NCBI RefSeq assembly: GCF_001426705.1
Contig: NZ_LMFC01000003.1
Coordinates: 294,995 to 358,994 of the forward strand
DNA: 64,000 nucleotides
DNA from: Cellulomonas sp. Root485
GTDB lineage: Bacteria; Actinomycetota; Actinomycetes; Actinomycetales; Cellulomonadaceae
Direction of reading: 5' to 3'
In this document: one piece after another, positions 1-10,244 of the stretch
Numbering within the stretch: position 1 is the stretch's first letter
Layout of the letters: each line of letters starts with the position of its first letter
Made by a program: the position numbers and the translations under genes
The notes under the pieces: generated by a model
Told to the model about the DNA's origin: nothing
The model's input: the letters and a program-made list of their open reading frames with translations, nothing else
Databases searched by the model: none

Positions 1-2391
1 CACTCCGGTGGTGCACTCCACGGTCGACGCCGAGCCGTCGGAGCAGGTCCAGGCACCCGGGACGACCGCCGGCGACCCGAAGCCCACCCCCGCGGGCCGA
101 CCGAGCGTGACGGTGACACCCTGCGCGGGCAGGTCCCCGGTGTTCGAGACGCGCAGCTGCACGGTCGCGGGCGACCCGAGGGCGACGGTCGCGGCGTCCG
201 GCCCGGTGACGGCCAGCGCGGCGGGGCGCTGCACGGTGAACGGGAAGGTGACGGTCTCCGAGGCGTTCCGTCCGCTCGGCGCCATCTCCACCGCCAGCAG
301 ACCGGCGGTCGGCACCCCGGTCGGTGCCGCGGACAGCACCAACGAGAGCGGGACGTCGGACCGGGCCGCGACGGCACCCGGGTTGCAGATCAGGGGGCTC
401 GGTCCGGTACAGGTCCACGGCGAGCCCGCCACGGTGACGCCGGTGACGCCCGCCGGCAGGTGCACCGACACGGCCCCGGCTCCGGCGGGGAGCCCCGTCC
501 CGCCCATGTTGGCGACGGGGAGGTCCAGCTGGCGCGTCCGTCCGTTGACCAGCGAGAGGCCGGTCGGCACGCTGCGCAGCCCGAGGCGGGCCGGCGACGG
601 TGCGATCGCGACCCGGATGGGCGGCGCGACGTAGTTGATGCCGGTACCCGTGACGCGCAGGCCGATCTCGCCGTCCGCCCGGTCGAAGGACTCGTCGATC
701 GAGACCCGCAGCACCAGCGTCGACGTCGACAGGGCAGGCAGGCGGTCGAGCGTGCACCGGGCGACGGTGACGCCGGTCCCAGCACCGTCGACGCAGATCC
801 AGCCGGCAGAGCCCATGACCGCGAAGCGCCCAGCGGCGAGCCCTTCGATGGCGGCCGCCGCGACGCCGTCGAGCGCGACACCCTCCGGCAGAGTCACCTC
901 CGCGACCAGGTTCGTCGCTGCGGTGCCGCCGCTGTTGAGCAACCCGACGACGAGCTCCTGGCCGCCCAGCCCCGCTTCGAGGGTGAGCCCGCCGGGGGGC
1001 ACGTCGACCGACACCGAGGCGGGAGCCGGCGCAGGGGGCTCGGGCGGCACGACGGGGACTGCCGGGGTCGTCGCGGTGTCCGTGGGCCCGTCGGCCGTCA
1101 CGTCACCGGTGACGTCGGCGTCGGCGTCCTCGTCGTCCAGGATCAGGCCGTCCGCCAGGAGGTCGCTGGGCTCGGGCGTCGGGACGTCGGTGGGCTGCGG
1201 CGTCGGGACCACCACCGCCGCGCTGGCCGTCGGCTCGGGCGAGGCACTCGGGGACTCGCTGACCGTCGGTTCGGGCTCGGCGGTCGCGTCGTCGGGAGAG
1301 CCCAGGAGGTTGACGATGGCGACCGCGGCCACCGCGGCGAGCGCCACGCCGCCCACGACCGCCGCGGCGACGCCGAGCGGGATCGCGGCCAGGAACGCCG
1401 CCACGCCGCCGGCGGCTGCCGCACCACCTGCGGCTCCGGCGCCGACGGCAGTGACCGTTCCGGTCGTCGCCGCGGCACCCGCTGCCGTCCCGCTCCCTGC
1501 TGCCACACCACCCGCACCGGCGCCGGCCCCCGCTGCACCCGCGGCTCCGGCCGCTGCTGCACCGGCCGCGAGCCCGCCGCCCACCGGCAGCGCGACGCCG
1601 AGTGCGCCGAGGCCGAGCAGACCGAGCACGAGGGGCGCGATGACGGCGCGCATGCCGTGGTTCACGTCGCCGAGCTCCAGCAGGAGGCCGCGGCACGTGC
1701 CGCAGTCCTCGAGGTGCGCCTCGACCTGCGCGGTCTCGCGGCTGCCCAGCCCACCGCGCACGTAGGCACCGAGCTTGCCGGCGACGCTGCGGCACGCGTC
1801 GTCGAGGGGGTCCTGCAGGTGCTGCTGGAGGTACGCCTGCCGCAGACCCTCGCGCGCCCGGTAGGCCAGGGCGGCCACGCCGTTGGCGGTGAGCCCGAGG
1901 ATGGGCGCGATCTCGGCCGGCGTCAGACCCTCCACCTCGGTGTGCCACAGCACGGCCTGCCACCGCTCGGGCAGGGAGTGGAACGCGCGCGCGACGACCC
2001 CGCGCTCGAAGCCGGCGAGCGCTGGCTCCTCCGCGGTACCGGCCAGGGCGGTTCCCGCCTCGAGCACGGCGATGTCGTCCGTCGGCTGGACGCGTCGGTT
2101 CTTCTCACGCCGCAGCCCGGCCACCCGGCGCACGACGGTGAACAGGTACGCACGGAACGCCGACTCGGGTCCGTTCCCCCGCTCGATGGCACCGAAGACG
2201 GCGGTGAACGAGTCCGCGACGACGTCGTCGGCGTCCTCCGGGGAGTCCGAGTACTGCCGGGCGACCACCCAGGCAGCGCCCGCGTGCCGCTCGTAGAGCG
2301 CGCCGATGGCAGCAGTGTCTCCGGAGCGCGCGGAGCTGATCAGCTCCGCGTCCCCTGTGACACCGCCCTCCAGCTGCGTGCTTGCTGACAC
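1..2391 (-). CDS. ECF sigma factor fused to a zinc-finger, transmembrane and extracellular region (partial)
   Basis: At least 797 codons; the frame is still open at the left edge, so the C-terminus is missing. It starts at GTG 2391 behind GACGGGAG. Residues ~15-95 look like sigma region 2 (EDADDVV) and ~135-190 like region 4 (SLPERW, then LTPAEIAPILGLT). At ~228-235 HLEDCGTC matches the HxxxCxxC zinc motif of anti-sigma factors. Ala/Gly-rich hydrophobic segments follow at ~250-275 and ~330-355, then an acidic Ser/Thr/Pro linker (~365-430), then beta-rich DUF11/CARDB-like extracellular repeats. Such sigma factors with their own anti-sigma-like, membrane and wall-facing parts are known in Actinobacteria (ECF53-like groups); the subgroup is inferred. 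One polypeptide would sense the envelope and direct transcription. It is divergent from the GGDEF-like gene. Confidence 0.85.
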   Translation of the reverse strand, partial: MSASTQLEGGVTGDAELISSARSGDTAAIGALYERHAGAAWVVARQYSDSPEDADDVVADSFTAVFGAIERGNGPESAFRAYLFTVVRRVAGLRREKNRRVQPTDDIAVLEAGTALAGTAEEPALAGFERGVVARAFHSLPERWQAVLWHTEVEGLTPAEIAPILGLTANGVAALAYRAREGLRQAYLQQHLQDPLDDACRSVAGKLGAYVRGGLGSRETAQVEAHLEDCGTCRGLLLELGDVNHGMRAVIAPLVLGLLGLGALGVALPVGGGLAAGAAAAGAAGAAGAGAGAGGVAAGSGTAAGAAATTGTVTAVGAGAAGGAAAAGGVAAFLAAIPLGVAAAVVGGVALAAVAAVAIVNLLGSPDDATAEPEPTVSESPSASPEPTASAAVVVPTPQPTDVPTPEPSDLLADGLILDDEDADADVTGDVTADGPTDTATTPAVPVVPPEPPAPAPASVSVDVPPGGLTLEAGLGGQELVVGLLNSGGTAATNLVAEVTLPEGVALDGVAAAAIEGLAAGRFAVMGSAGWICVDGAGTGVTVARCTLDRLPALSTSTLVLRVSIDESFDRADGEIGLRVTGTGINYVAPPIRVAIAPSPARLGLRSVPTGLSLVNGRTRQLDLPVANMGGTGLPAGAGAVSVHLPAGVTGVTVAGSPWTCTGPSPLICNPGAVAARSDVPLSLVLSAAPTGVPTAGLLAVEMAPSGRNASETVTFPFTVQRPAALAVTGPDAATVALGSPATVQLRVSNTGDLPAQGVTVTLGRPAGVGFGSPAVVPGAWTCSDGSASTVECTTGV

Positions 2392-2537
2392 GAACGGCTC
2401 CCGTCGGCATTCCTCGTCCGACGGCACAGCCTGCCATATGCGGCGTTTCCATATAAGCAGGGTGAAAGTTCGCCGGGTGAAAAGCCGGCCGAGTGGCGTC
2501 ACACCCGACAGGTGTTGGCCTCTCATCCAGCGTGACG

Positions 2538-3335
2538 ATGAACTCAGGGTCAAACAGCGCGCCCGTCCCCACCGACGCGATGCCCGCGGCGCTCCGGGAG
2601 CGCTGGCGTGACGAGAGCGTCGGCTCGGTCTGGCTGCGCCCCTCGGACTGGTACCACCCGGCCGTCGACGCGCTGGCCGCCGCGCTGCTCTCCGCGGGCG
2701 ACGCGACGGGTGCCGCCACGGAGCTGGGCCACGCCCGGGGCTACGACGGCGTCGGGATCGGCGAGACCTTGGACGACCTGGCCTGCCTGTACCGGACCCT
2801 CGGTGCCGCCGAGCCGCCGATGGCCGTCACCCGCGCGCTGTGCGAGGGCTGGGCCGACGCCCAGGCGGGCGCCGTCGTCATCGGTGCCGCGCTCGACCCC
2901 GAGTCGGGCCTGCCGAGCCGCCAGTACCTGGCGCTGCGGCTCGCGGAGACCTACCGCGACGCGATGCTGCCCACGCAGCGCGCACGCACCGTCGCCGAGC
3001 TCGGGCACCACCTGGTGGTCATCGACGTCGCCACCGGGGACGTCGACCCGTTCACCCGGGCCGCCCGGTCCGCCGCGGTGGGCGCCGCCATGACGCAGAC
3101 CTACGGCGACGGGCACCCGATGGCGACCCTCGGCGGTGGCGTCTTCGCCGTCCTCGCGCGCGCCGACGAGGACCCGCACCCGCCGCTCGAGGCACTCCAC
3201 CGGGAGATCGCCCGCCGGTGCGAGCTGCTCAAGGTCCGCGCGTCCACACGGCAGCCGGTCCGCGTCTGGATCGAGCCGCTGCCGACCACCCACGAGCAGG
3301 CGCTGCGCATGCTCGATCGCGTCGCGCGCGCCTGA
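2538..3335 (+). CDS. Degenerate GGDEF-domain protein
   Basis: 265 residues from ATG 2538; GTG 2493 and ATG 2580 are alternative starts and none has a strong Shine-Dalgarno. The C-terminal half follows the GGDEF fold: GLPSRQYLALRLAE at the fold start, LVVIDVA where the metal-binding strand lies, and LGGGVFAVLA in place of the GGDEF signature loop. The signature has lost its acidic residues, so cyclic-di-GMP synthesis is unlikely; a structural or ligand-binding role is inferred. The N-terminal ~110 residues are helical and unrecognised. No signal peptide or membrane segment is seen. It is divergent from the fused sigma factor, which may hint at shared control. Confidence 0.75.
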   Translation: MNSGSNSAPVPTDAMPAALRERWRDESVGSVWLRPSDWYHPAVDALAAALLSAGDATGAATELGHARGYDGVGIGETLDDLACLYRTLGAAEPPMAVTRALCEGWADAQAGAVVIGAALDPESGLPSRQYLALRLAETYRDAMLPTQRARTVAELGHHLVVIDVATGDVDPFTRAARSAAVGAAMTQTYGDGHPMATLGGGVFAVLARADEDPHPPLEALHREIARRCELLKVRASTRQPVRVWIEPLPTTHEQALRMLDRVARA

Positions 3336-3421
3336 TCCCGTCGCCGACAGGTGTCCGGGAGGTAAAGCGCAGGTCAGGGACTTCTTGGTAGCCGGCGGGG
3401 GACATCTCGGGCGAATGCGTC

Positions 3422-3427
3422 TACCGT
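3422..3427 (+). promoter_or_regulatory. -10 element TACCGT of a leaderless promoter
   Basis: TACCGT ends six bases before the ATG at 3434, so transcription would begin at or next to the start codon. No Shine-Dalgarno is present, which fits a leaderless mRNA. Confidence 0.5.
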
Positions 3428-3433
3428 CGATCC

Positions 3434-4312
3434 ATGAACACCGCCGGACTTGCTCCGAGCGACCCCACGACGCCTTCAGAACGAAGGGCCGCTGAGGTCG
3501 CTGAGTCGTACCCGCCCGACCTCCCGACCCAGCCCGACCGCCGGTCCTCGATCCCCGTCGACCAGCCCCTGCCTCCCGTCGACGAGGCCCTGGCCGCCTC
3601 CGCCGAACCCGGCCCGATCCTCGCCTCCGGGGCGACCGCCGACGTGTTCGCCCTCGATGACCTCCACGTCCTGCGCCGCTACCGCTCCGGAGCCGACGCG
3701 TCTCCTGAGGTCCACCTGCTGCGGCACGTCGTCGCGCACGGCTACCCCGCCCCGGCCGTCCACGAGGCCAGCGGGTCCGACCTGGTCATGGAACGCATGC
3801 ACGGCCCGACCCTCCTGCAGGCGCTCGGCGCCGGCGAGGTCTCGCTGCCGGACGCGGCCGGCATCCTGCACGACCTGCACACCCGGCTGCACGCGATCCC
3901 GGCACCCGAGGGGTGGGGACCGTCCGAGCCCGCCGCCTGGCCCCTGGTCACGTCCGGCCCGTCGGTCGTCCACCTGGACCTGCACCCCGGCAACGTCATC
4001 CTCACCGAGAACCACGGGCCGGCCCTGGTGGACTGGGCGAACGCCCGCACCGGCACCGCAGAGCTCGACGTCTCGCTCACGGCGCTGATCATCGCCGAGG
4101 TCGCCGTCGACGCCGGCGGTGTGTACTCGCAGGCCGCCCGTGCGCTCCTCGCGGCGTTCCTGGCGGCCACCGACACCGACCCGCTCGCCGAGCTGGACGT
4201 CGCGGCCGCACTGCGCGCCCAGGATCCCTCGTTGGTCCCCGGCGAGCGCGAGCTGGTCCCGGCGGCGGCCGTGCTGGTCCGGGACCTGGTCCAGGTCGCA
4301 GCGCACCCCTGA
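3434..4312 (+). CDS. APH-family phosphotransferase
   Basis: 292 residues with a protein-kinase-like fold of the aminoglycoside phosphotransferase/choline kinase superfamily. HLDLHPGNVIL at ~180-190 is the catalytic loop (Brenner motif) and VDWANA at ~200 supplies the metal-binding Asp. The glycine-rich N-lobe (SGATADVFALDD) is recognisable at ~65. The first ~45 residues are Pro/Ser-rich and probably disordered. The substrate cannot be named; many chromosomal members act on small metabolites rather than drugs. The gene stands alone between an apparent leaderless promoter and a strong hairpin. Confidence 0.8.
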   Translation: MNTAGLAPSDPTTPSERRAAEVAESYPPDLPTQPDRRSSIPVDQPLPPVDEALAASAEPGPILASGATADVFALDDLHVLRRYRSGADASPEVHLLRHVVAHGYPAPAVHEASGSDLVMERMHGPTLLQALGAGEVSLPDAAGILHDLHTRLHAIPAPEGWGPSEPAAWPLVTSGPSVVHLDLHPGNVILTENHGPALVDWANARTGTAELDVSLTALIIAEVAVDAGGVYSQAARALLAAFLAATDTDPLAELDVAAALRAQDPSLVPGERELVPAAAVLVRDLVQVAAHP

Positions 4313-4336
4313 GATCACCCTGCGCTGGTGACACGG

Positions 4337-4369
4337 CGACGGCCGCCCCGGTCAGCGGGGCGGCCGTCG
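4337..4369. terminator. Bidirectional intrinsic terminator hairpin
   Basis: A perfect 14-bp GC-rich stem (4337-4350 with 4356-4369) and a five-base loop lie between two convergent genes. There is no U tract, as is common in actinobacterial terminators. Confidence 0.75.
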
Positions 4370-4381
4370 TCGTGTCTGAGG

Positions 4382-4681
4382 TCAGCGGGCGCTGAACGTG
4401 AGGCAGTCCGCCTCTTCGTGGCCGGCGCCGACACGGATCGACTCCGCGGTGCACTCGAGCGACGTGTTGTGCACGCACTCGGCGCGCTGGCACGCCCCGA
4501 CGTGGGTGATCACCTTGTCGAGACCGCCCTTGGTGCCGAGCGGGAAGAACGTGGTGCACTGCGCGTCGCCGGTCGCGCCACCGATGTTCACGGCGGCCGC
4601 GTGGCAGTGCGAGTGGTCGTTGTACGAGCAGCCGGCGACCGAACACTCGGCGACGGCGGGCATGTCCATCAGGGTGCTCAT
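4382..4681 (-). CDS. DUF1540 domain protein, two Cys-rich repeats
   Basis: 99 residues from ATG 4681, chosen because GGAGG lies six bases upstream; an open extension to 4741 lacks this. Two copies of the DUF1540 pattern are visible: CSVAGCSYNDHSHCHA followed by C-TTFF, then CQRAECVHNTSLECTA followed by CLTF. Each has four or five conserved Cys, suggesting metal binding. The molecular function of DUF1540 is unknown. An iron-box-like palindrome lies ~110 bp upstream, so control by an IdeR/DtxR regulator is possible and would agree with a metal-related role. The gene ends at a terminator shared with the convergent phosphotransferase. Confidence 0.8.
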   Translation of the reverse strand: MSTLMDMPAVAECSVAGCSYNDHSHCHAAAVNIGGATGDAQCTTFFPLGTKGGLDKVITHVGACQRAECVHNTSLECTAESIRVGAGHEEADCLTFSAR

Positions 4682-4792
4682 GTCGACCTCCGTTGGGGGC
4701 GGGGCGTGCGCTTCTCTCGACGGTAGACCCGTCCCGCACACCCTGCATAGGCAGCCAGGCCTGACTTACCCGCAGGTCAGAGCGGCAATTCA

Positions 4793-4810
4793 GGTGAGGC
4801 TAGCCTCACC
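4793..4810 (-). promoter_or_regulatory. Iron-box-like palindrome (IdeR/DtxR operator candidate)
   Basis: GGTGAGGCTAGCCTCACC is a perfect 18-bp palindrome. Aligned with the known IdeR/DtxR consensus TTAGGTTAGGCTAACCTAA it agrees at 15 of 19 positions. It lies 5' of the DUF1540 gene and just 3' of the DUF2510 gene; it has no loop, so it is a poor terminator. Confidence 0.5.
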
Positions 4811-4829
4811 AGCCACTCGCTGCGGGAGG

Positions 4830-5699
4830 TCACGAGCGCAGCCGTCGCAGGCCCGACGTGATCGACGACGAGCCCACGACGAGCCCACGGATCCCGAGGA
4901 CGAGCAGCGCGACACCGATCACCGGGAAGATGCCCAGCAGCAGGAGGAACCCGACGGAGGTCGGGATGCGGGCGTCGGTCGGGTCCGCCGTCGGGTAGAT
5001 GACGGTGATCGACGAGCCGATCGACGGGCAGCTGCTCGACGAGTACCCCGCCTGCGCGCCGTACGTCGCACCGTCCACCGAGAACGTCGCCTCCGGCGAG
5101 CACAGTCGTGAGCCCTCGTCGTCGGTCGACTCGTGGAGGTCGACCACCGTCCCGGAGATCGTCGTCTCGCCCGCACCTGCGCGTGCGCTCGTGATCTGGG
5201 GGACGACGAAGAAGCCGCTCAGGGCGAAGACGAGCCCGATGACGATCAGCTTGAGCCCGTTGCCGACACCGGCACCACGCCGGCCCCCGGCGATCCCCTC
5301 GAACACCTCGGCCATGCCCTGCACCTGGTCAGGGGCGCCGTCCGGGGACTCGACCACGGATCCGTAGGGCTGCAGCGTGCCTGCCGGGTCCGCCGCGGCG
5401 TGCGGCTGCGGGACGACACCGCCCCCGGCGTGCGTCGCGGGGGTCGCCTGCGCCAGCGCCGTCGAGAGGAACTGCTGCCCGAGCCCGCCGATCGCCCCCG
5501 CGAGCCCGCCGCGCTGCTGCAGGACGGCGGTCGCCTCGAATGCCGCCGCGTACTCCGACGGCATCGCCACGGTCGGCACGGGGGCGGGCGCGTCCGACAT
5601 CGCGGTTCGCACGTGAGCCGTCCACCGCGTGCCGTCCCACCAGCGACGCATCCCGGCGGCGTCGGGGCTCGGGTACCAGCCAGGCGGTGGTGTGGTCAC
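4830..5699 (-). CDS. DUF2510-domain membrane protein with DUF3592-like region
   Basis: 289 residues from GTG 5699. The N-terminus PPPGWYPSPDAAGMRRWWDG is the short Trp-rich DUF2510 motif common in actinobacterial membrane proteins. A flexible Ala/Gly/Pro region follows, then a membrane segment at ~150-170, a ~75-residue outward domain with paired Cys (RLCSPEATF and SSSCPSIG) resembling DUF3592, and a second membrane segment near ~250-275. Function unknown; a small membrane-anchored accessory protein. It has no evident operon partner. Confidence 0.75.
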   Translation of the reverse strand: MTTPPPGWYPSPDAAGMRRWWDGTRWTAHVRTAMSDAPAPVPTVAMPSEYAAAFEATAVLQQRGGLAGAIGGLGQQFLSTALAQATPATHAGGGVVPQPHAAADPAGTLQPYGSVVESPDGAPDQVQGMAEVFEGIAGGRRGAGVGNGLKLIVIGLVFALSGFFVVPQITSARAGAGETTISGTVVDLHESTDDEGSRLCSPEATFSVDGATYGAQAGYSSSSCPSIGSSITVIYPTADPTDARIPTSVGFLLLLGIFPVIGVALLVLGIRGLVVGSSSITSGLRRLRS

Positions 5700-5804
5700 G
5701 TCGGCTCCCGTCGCACGAAGGTGGCGCAGGCACGACCGGCCCGCCCCGCGACCCAGATCGGCGGGTCGGTGCGCCGGGTTGAGCGGATGGGGCCCGGAAC
5801 GACC

Positions 5805-5836
5805 GAACGGCCGACCCCGGAGAGGGCCGGCCGTTC
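5805..5836 (-). terminator. Terminator hairpin after nrdF
   Basis: An inverted repeat (GAACGGCC paired with GGCCGTTC, plus an inner CCC/GGG step) lies just 3' of the nrdF stop on the minus strand. Confidence 0.6.
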
Positions 5837-5856
5837 GTGTGCGCTGGGCGACGGGG

Positions 5857-9019
<3,163 letters not shown>

Positions 9020-9463
9020 AATCTTCCCAATCCCTCGCGGACGTTGTGCACGTCCTCTGTCGTACCCATGAGCTCGAACCCGTACAGGAAGGGGACGCGA
9101 CACTTGGTCGCGATGATGTCCCCTGCGATGCAGTAGGCCTCGCCGAAGTTCGTGTTGCCTGCCGCGATCACGCCGCGGATCAGCGCACGGTTGTCCTCGT
9201 CGTTGAGGAACTTGATGACCTGCTTCGGTACTGCGCCACCCTCGTTGCCCCCGCCGTACGTCGGCAGGACCAGCACGTACGGCTCGGAGGCGTGCAGGAA
9301 CGGGTCTGTCGGACGCAACGGGATGCGCTGCGCCGGCAGACCGAGCTTCTGCACGAAGCGGTGGGTGTTGTCCGAGGCGGAGGAGAAGTAGACCAGGGAG
9401 CTCATCGACCAGATCCCCTCACCTCGGGTCGTGCGGTGGTGCTGGAGAGCGCAGAGAAGCCCG

Positions 9464-9500
9464 CCGGATCGGCGCGGTGTCGAGACCAGCGCCGATCCGG
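9464..9500 (-). other. Hairpin between nrdH and nrdI
   Basis: A 12-bp perfect stem (9464-9475 with 9489-9500) and a 13-base loop begin ten bases after the nrdH stop. It may attenuate or process the transcript so that nrdH is made in excess over nrdIEF (inference). Confidence 0.55.
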
Positions 9501-9509
9501 GGAGTTTCG

Positions 9510-9755
9510 TCAGGCGACTGCGGCGGCCAGTCGGTCGGCCAGCGCCTTGATGCGGTCCGGGCGGTAGCCCGACCAGTGCTCGCCGTCGACGATCACGACG
9601 GGGGCCTGCAGGTGACCGAGCGACATGACGTAGTCACGTGCGTCGGCGTCCTCGCTGATGTCCACCACGGTGTAGTCGGTGTCGAGCTTGTCGAGCGCGC
9701 GGTAGGTCGCGGTGCACTGCACGCACGCCGGCTTGCTGTAGACCGTGATCGTCAT
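9510..9755 (-). CDS. nrdH: NrdH redoxin
   Basis: 81 residues. A glutaredoxin-like protein that reduces the NrdE C-terminal disulfide and is itself usually reduced by thioredoxin reductase. The CVQC active site is at residues ~11-14 ([10 protein letters not shown]), and [18 protein letters not shown] is the family C-terminal signature. It starts at ATG 9755 and is first in the nrdHIEF cluster. Confidence 0.96.
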   Translation of the reverse strand: MTITVYSKPACVQCTATYRALDKLDTDYTVVDISEDADARDYVMSLGHLQAPVVIVDGEHWSGYRPDRIKALADRLAAAVA

Positions 9756-9907
9756 GGTGGCTCCCCGTGTCCTGTCTGCGGCACGCTCCCCCCGGAGCGT
9801 TCGCGAAGCTGTGTTTCTCTGAAGCTGAAGGGCCCGTCCTGCGGGCCTGGTTCACGCTGCGACTGCGCTGAGACCCTGATGAGCTCTCTGCACTGCGTCG
9901 TGACTAG

Positions 9908-9957
9908 ACACTACACCTAGGGGTCCGGCTCGCAATGGACCACTAGGGGTTGTAGTG
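9908..9957 (-). promoter_or_regulatory. Pair of NrdR-box-like sites upstream of nrdHIEF
   Basis: ACACTACACCTAGGGG (9908-9923) and CACTAGGGGTTGTAGTG (9941-9957) both resemble the NrdR box (roughly ACACnAnATnTnGTGT). Their centres are ~33 bp apart, close to three helical turns, the usual tandem arrangement. They lie ~155 bp upstream of nrdH. The match is imperfect. Confidence 0.5.
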
Positions 9958-9979
9958 ACAAGCGTGTCATTCTTCACCC

Positions 9980-10105
9980 TGTGGAGAAGTTCCAGGCTAC
10001 CGCCGACCACTGACACAGCCCCCGACCAGCACCGATGCACGGCCGTGCACAGGCATCCACAGGGGGCCATCCGGCGCCCACAACGTGCTCCACAGGCAGT
10101 CCACA
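9980..10105. promoter_or_regulatory. Cluster of four DnaA-box-like sequences
   Basis: TGTGGAGAA (9980-9988; complement TTCTCCACA is one mismatch from TTATCCACA), GCATCCACA (10053-10061), TGCTCCACA (10086-10094) and CAGTCCACA (10097-10105). They fill the 490-bp gap between nrdH and the AfsR-like gene. Binding is inferred only. Confidence 0.35.
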
Positions 10106-10244
10106 CCCGCACTGTCCGGTTCGTCGCGAATGCCGCGCACGACACGCCAGAACGGATGTTCGCGACACGCCAGGACGGTGTCACGACGAGCACCCGAACG
10201 GCTGACGGGAGCCCCGTGTCACCCCGGTGCGGGATGCTGTCCCC

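Noticed and set aside
460..2388. Long plus-strand open frame opposite the sigma-factor gene (and a shorter one at 8-634)
   Set aside because: Arg/Gly/Asp-rich translation without any domain; the minus-strand frame encodes clear sigma motifs.
2460..2500. Possible c-di-GMP riboswitch or WhiG/FliA promoter upstream of the GGDEF-like gene
   Set aside because: A GGGTGAAAAGCC element recalls parts of both, but the conserved core, pairing and spacing do not fit.
4793..4810. The 18-bp palindrome as a terminator of the DUF2510 gene
   Set aside because: It has no loop bases, so a hairpin would be strained; its iron-box similarity explains it better.
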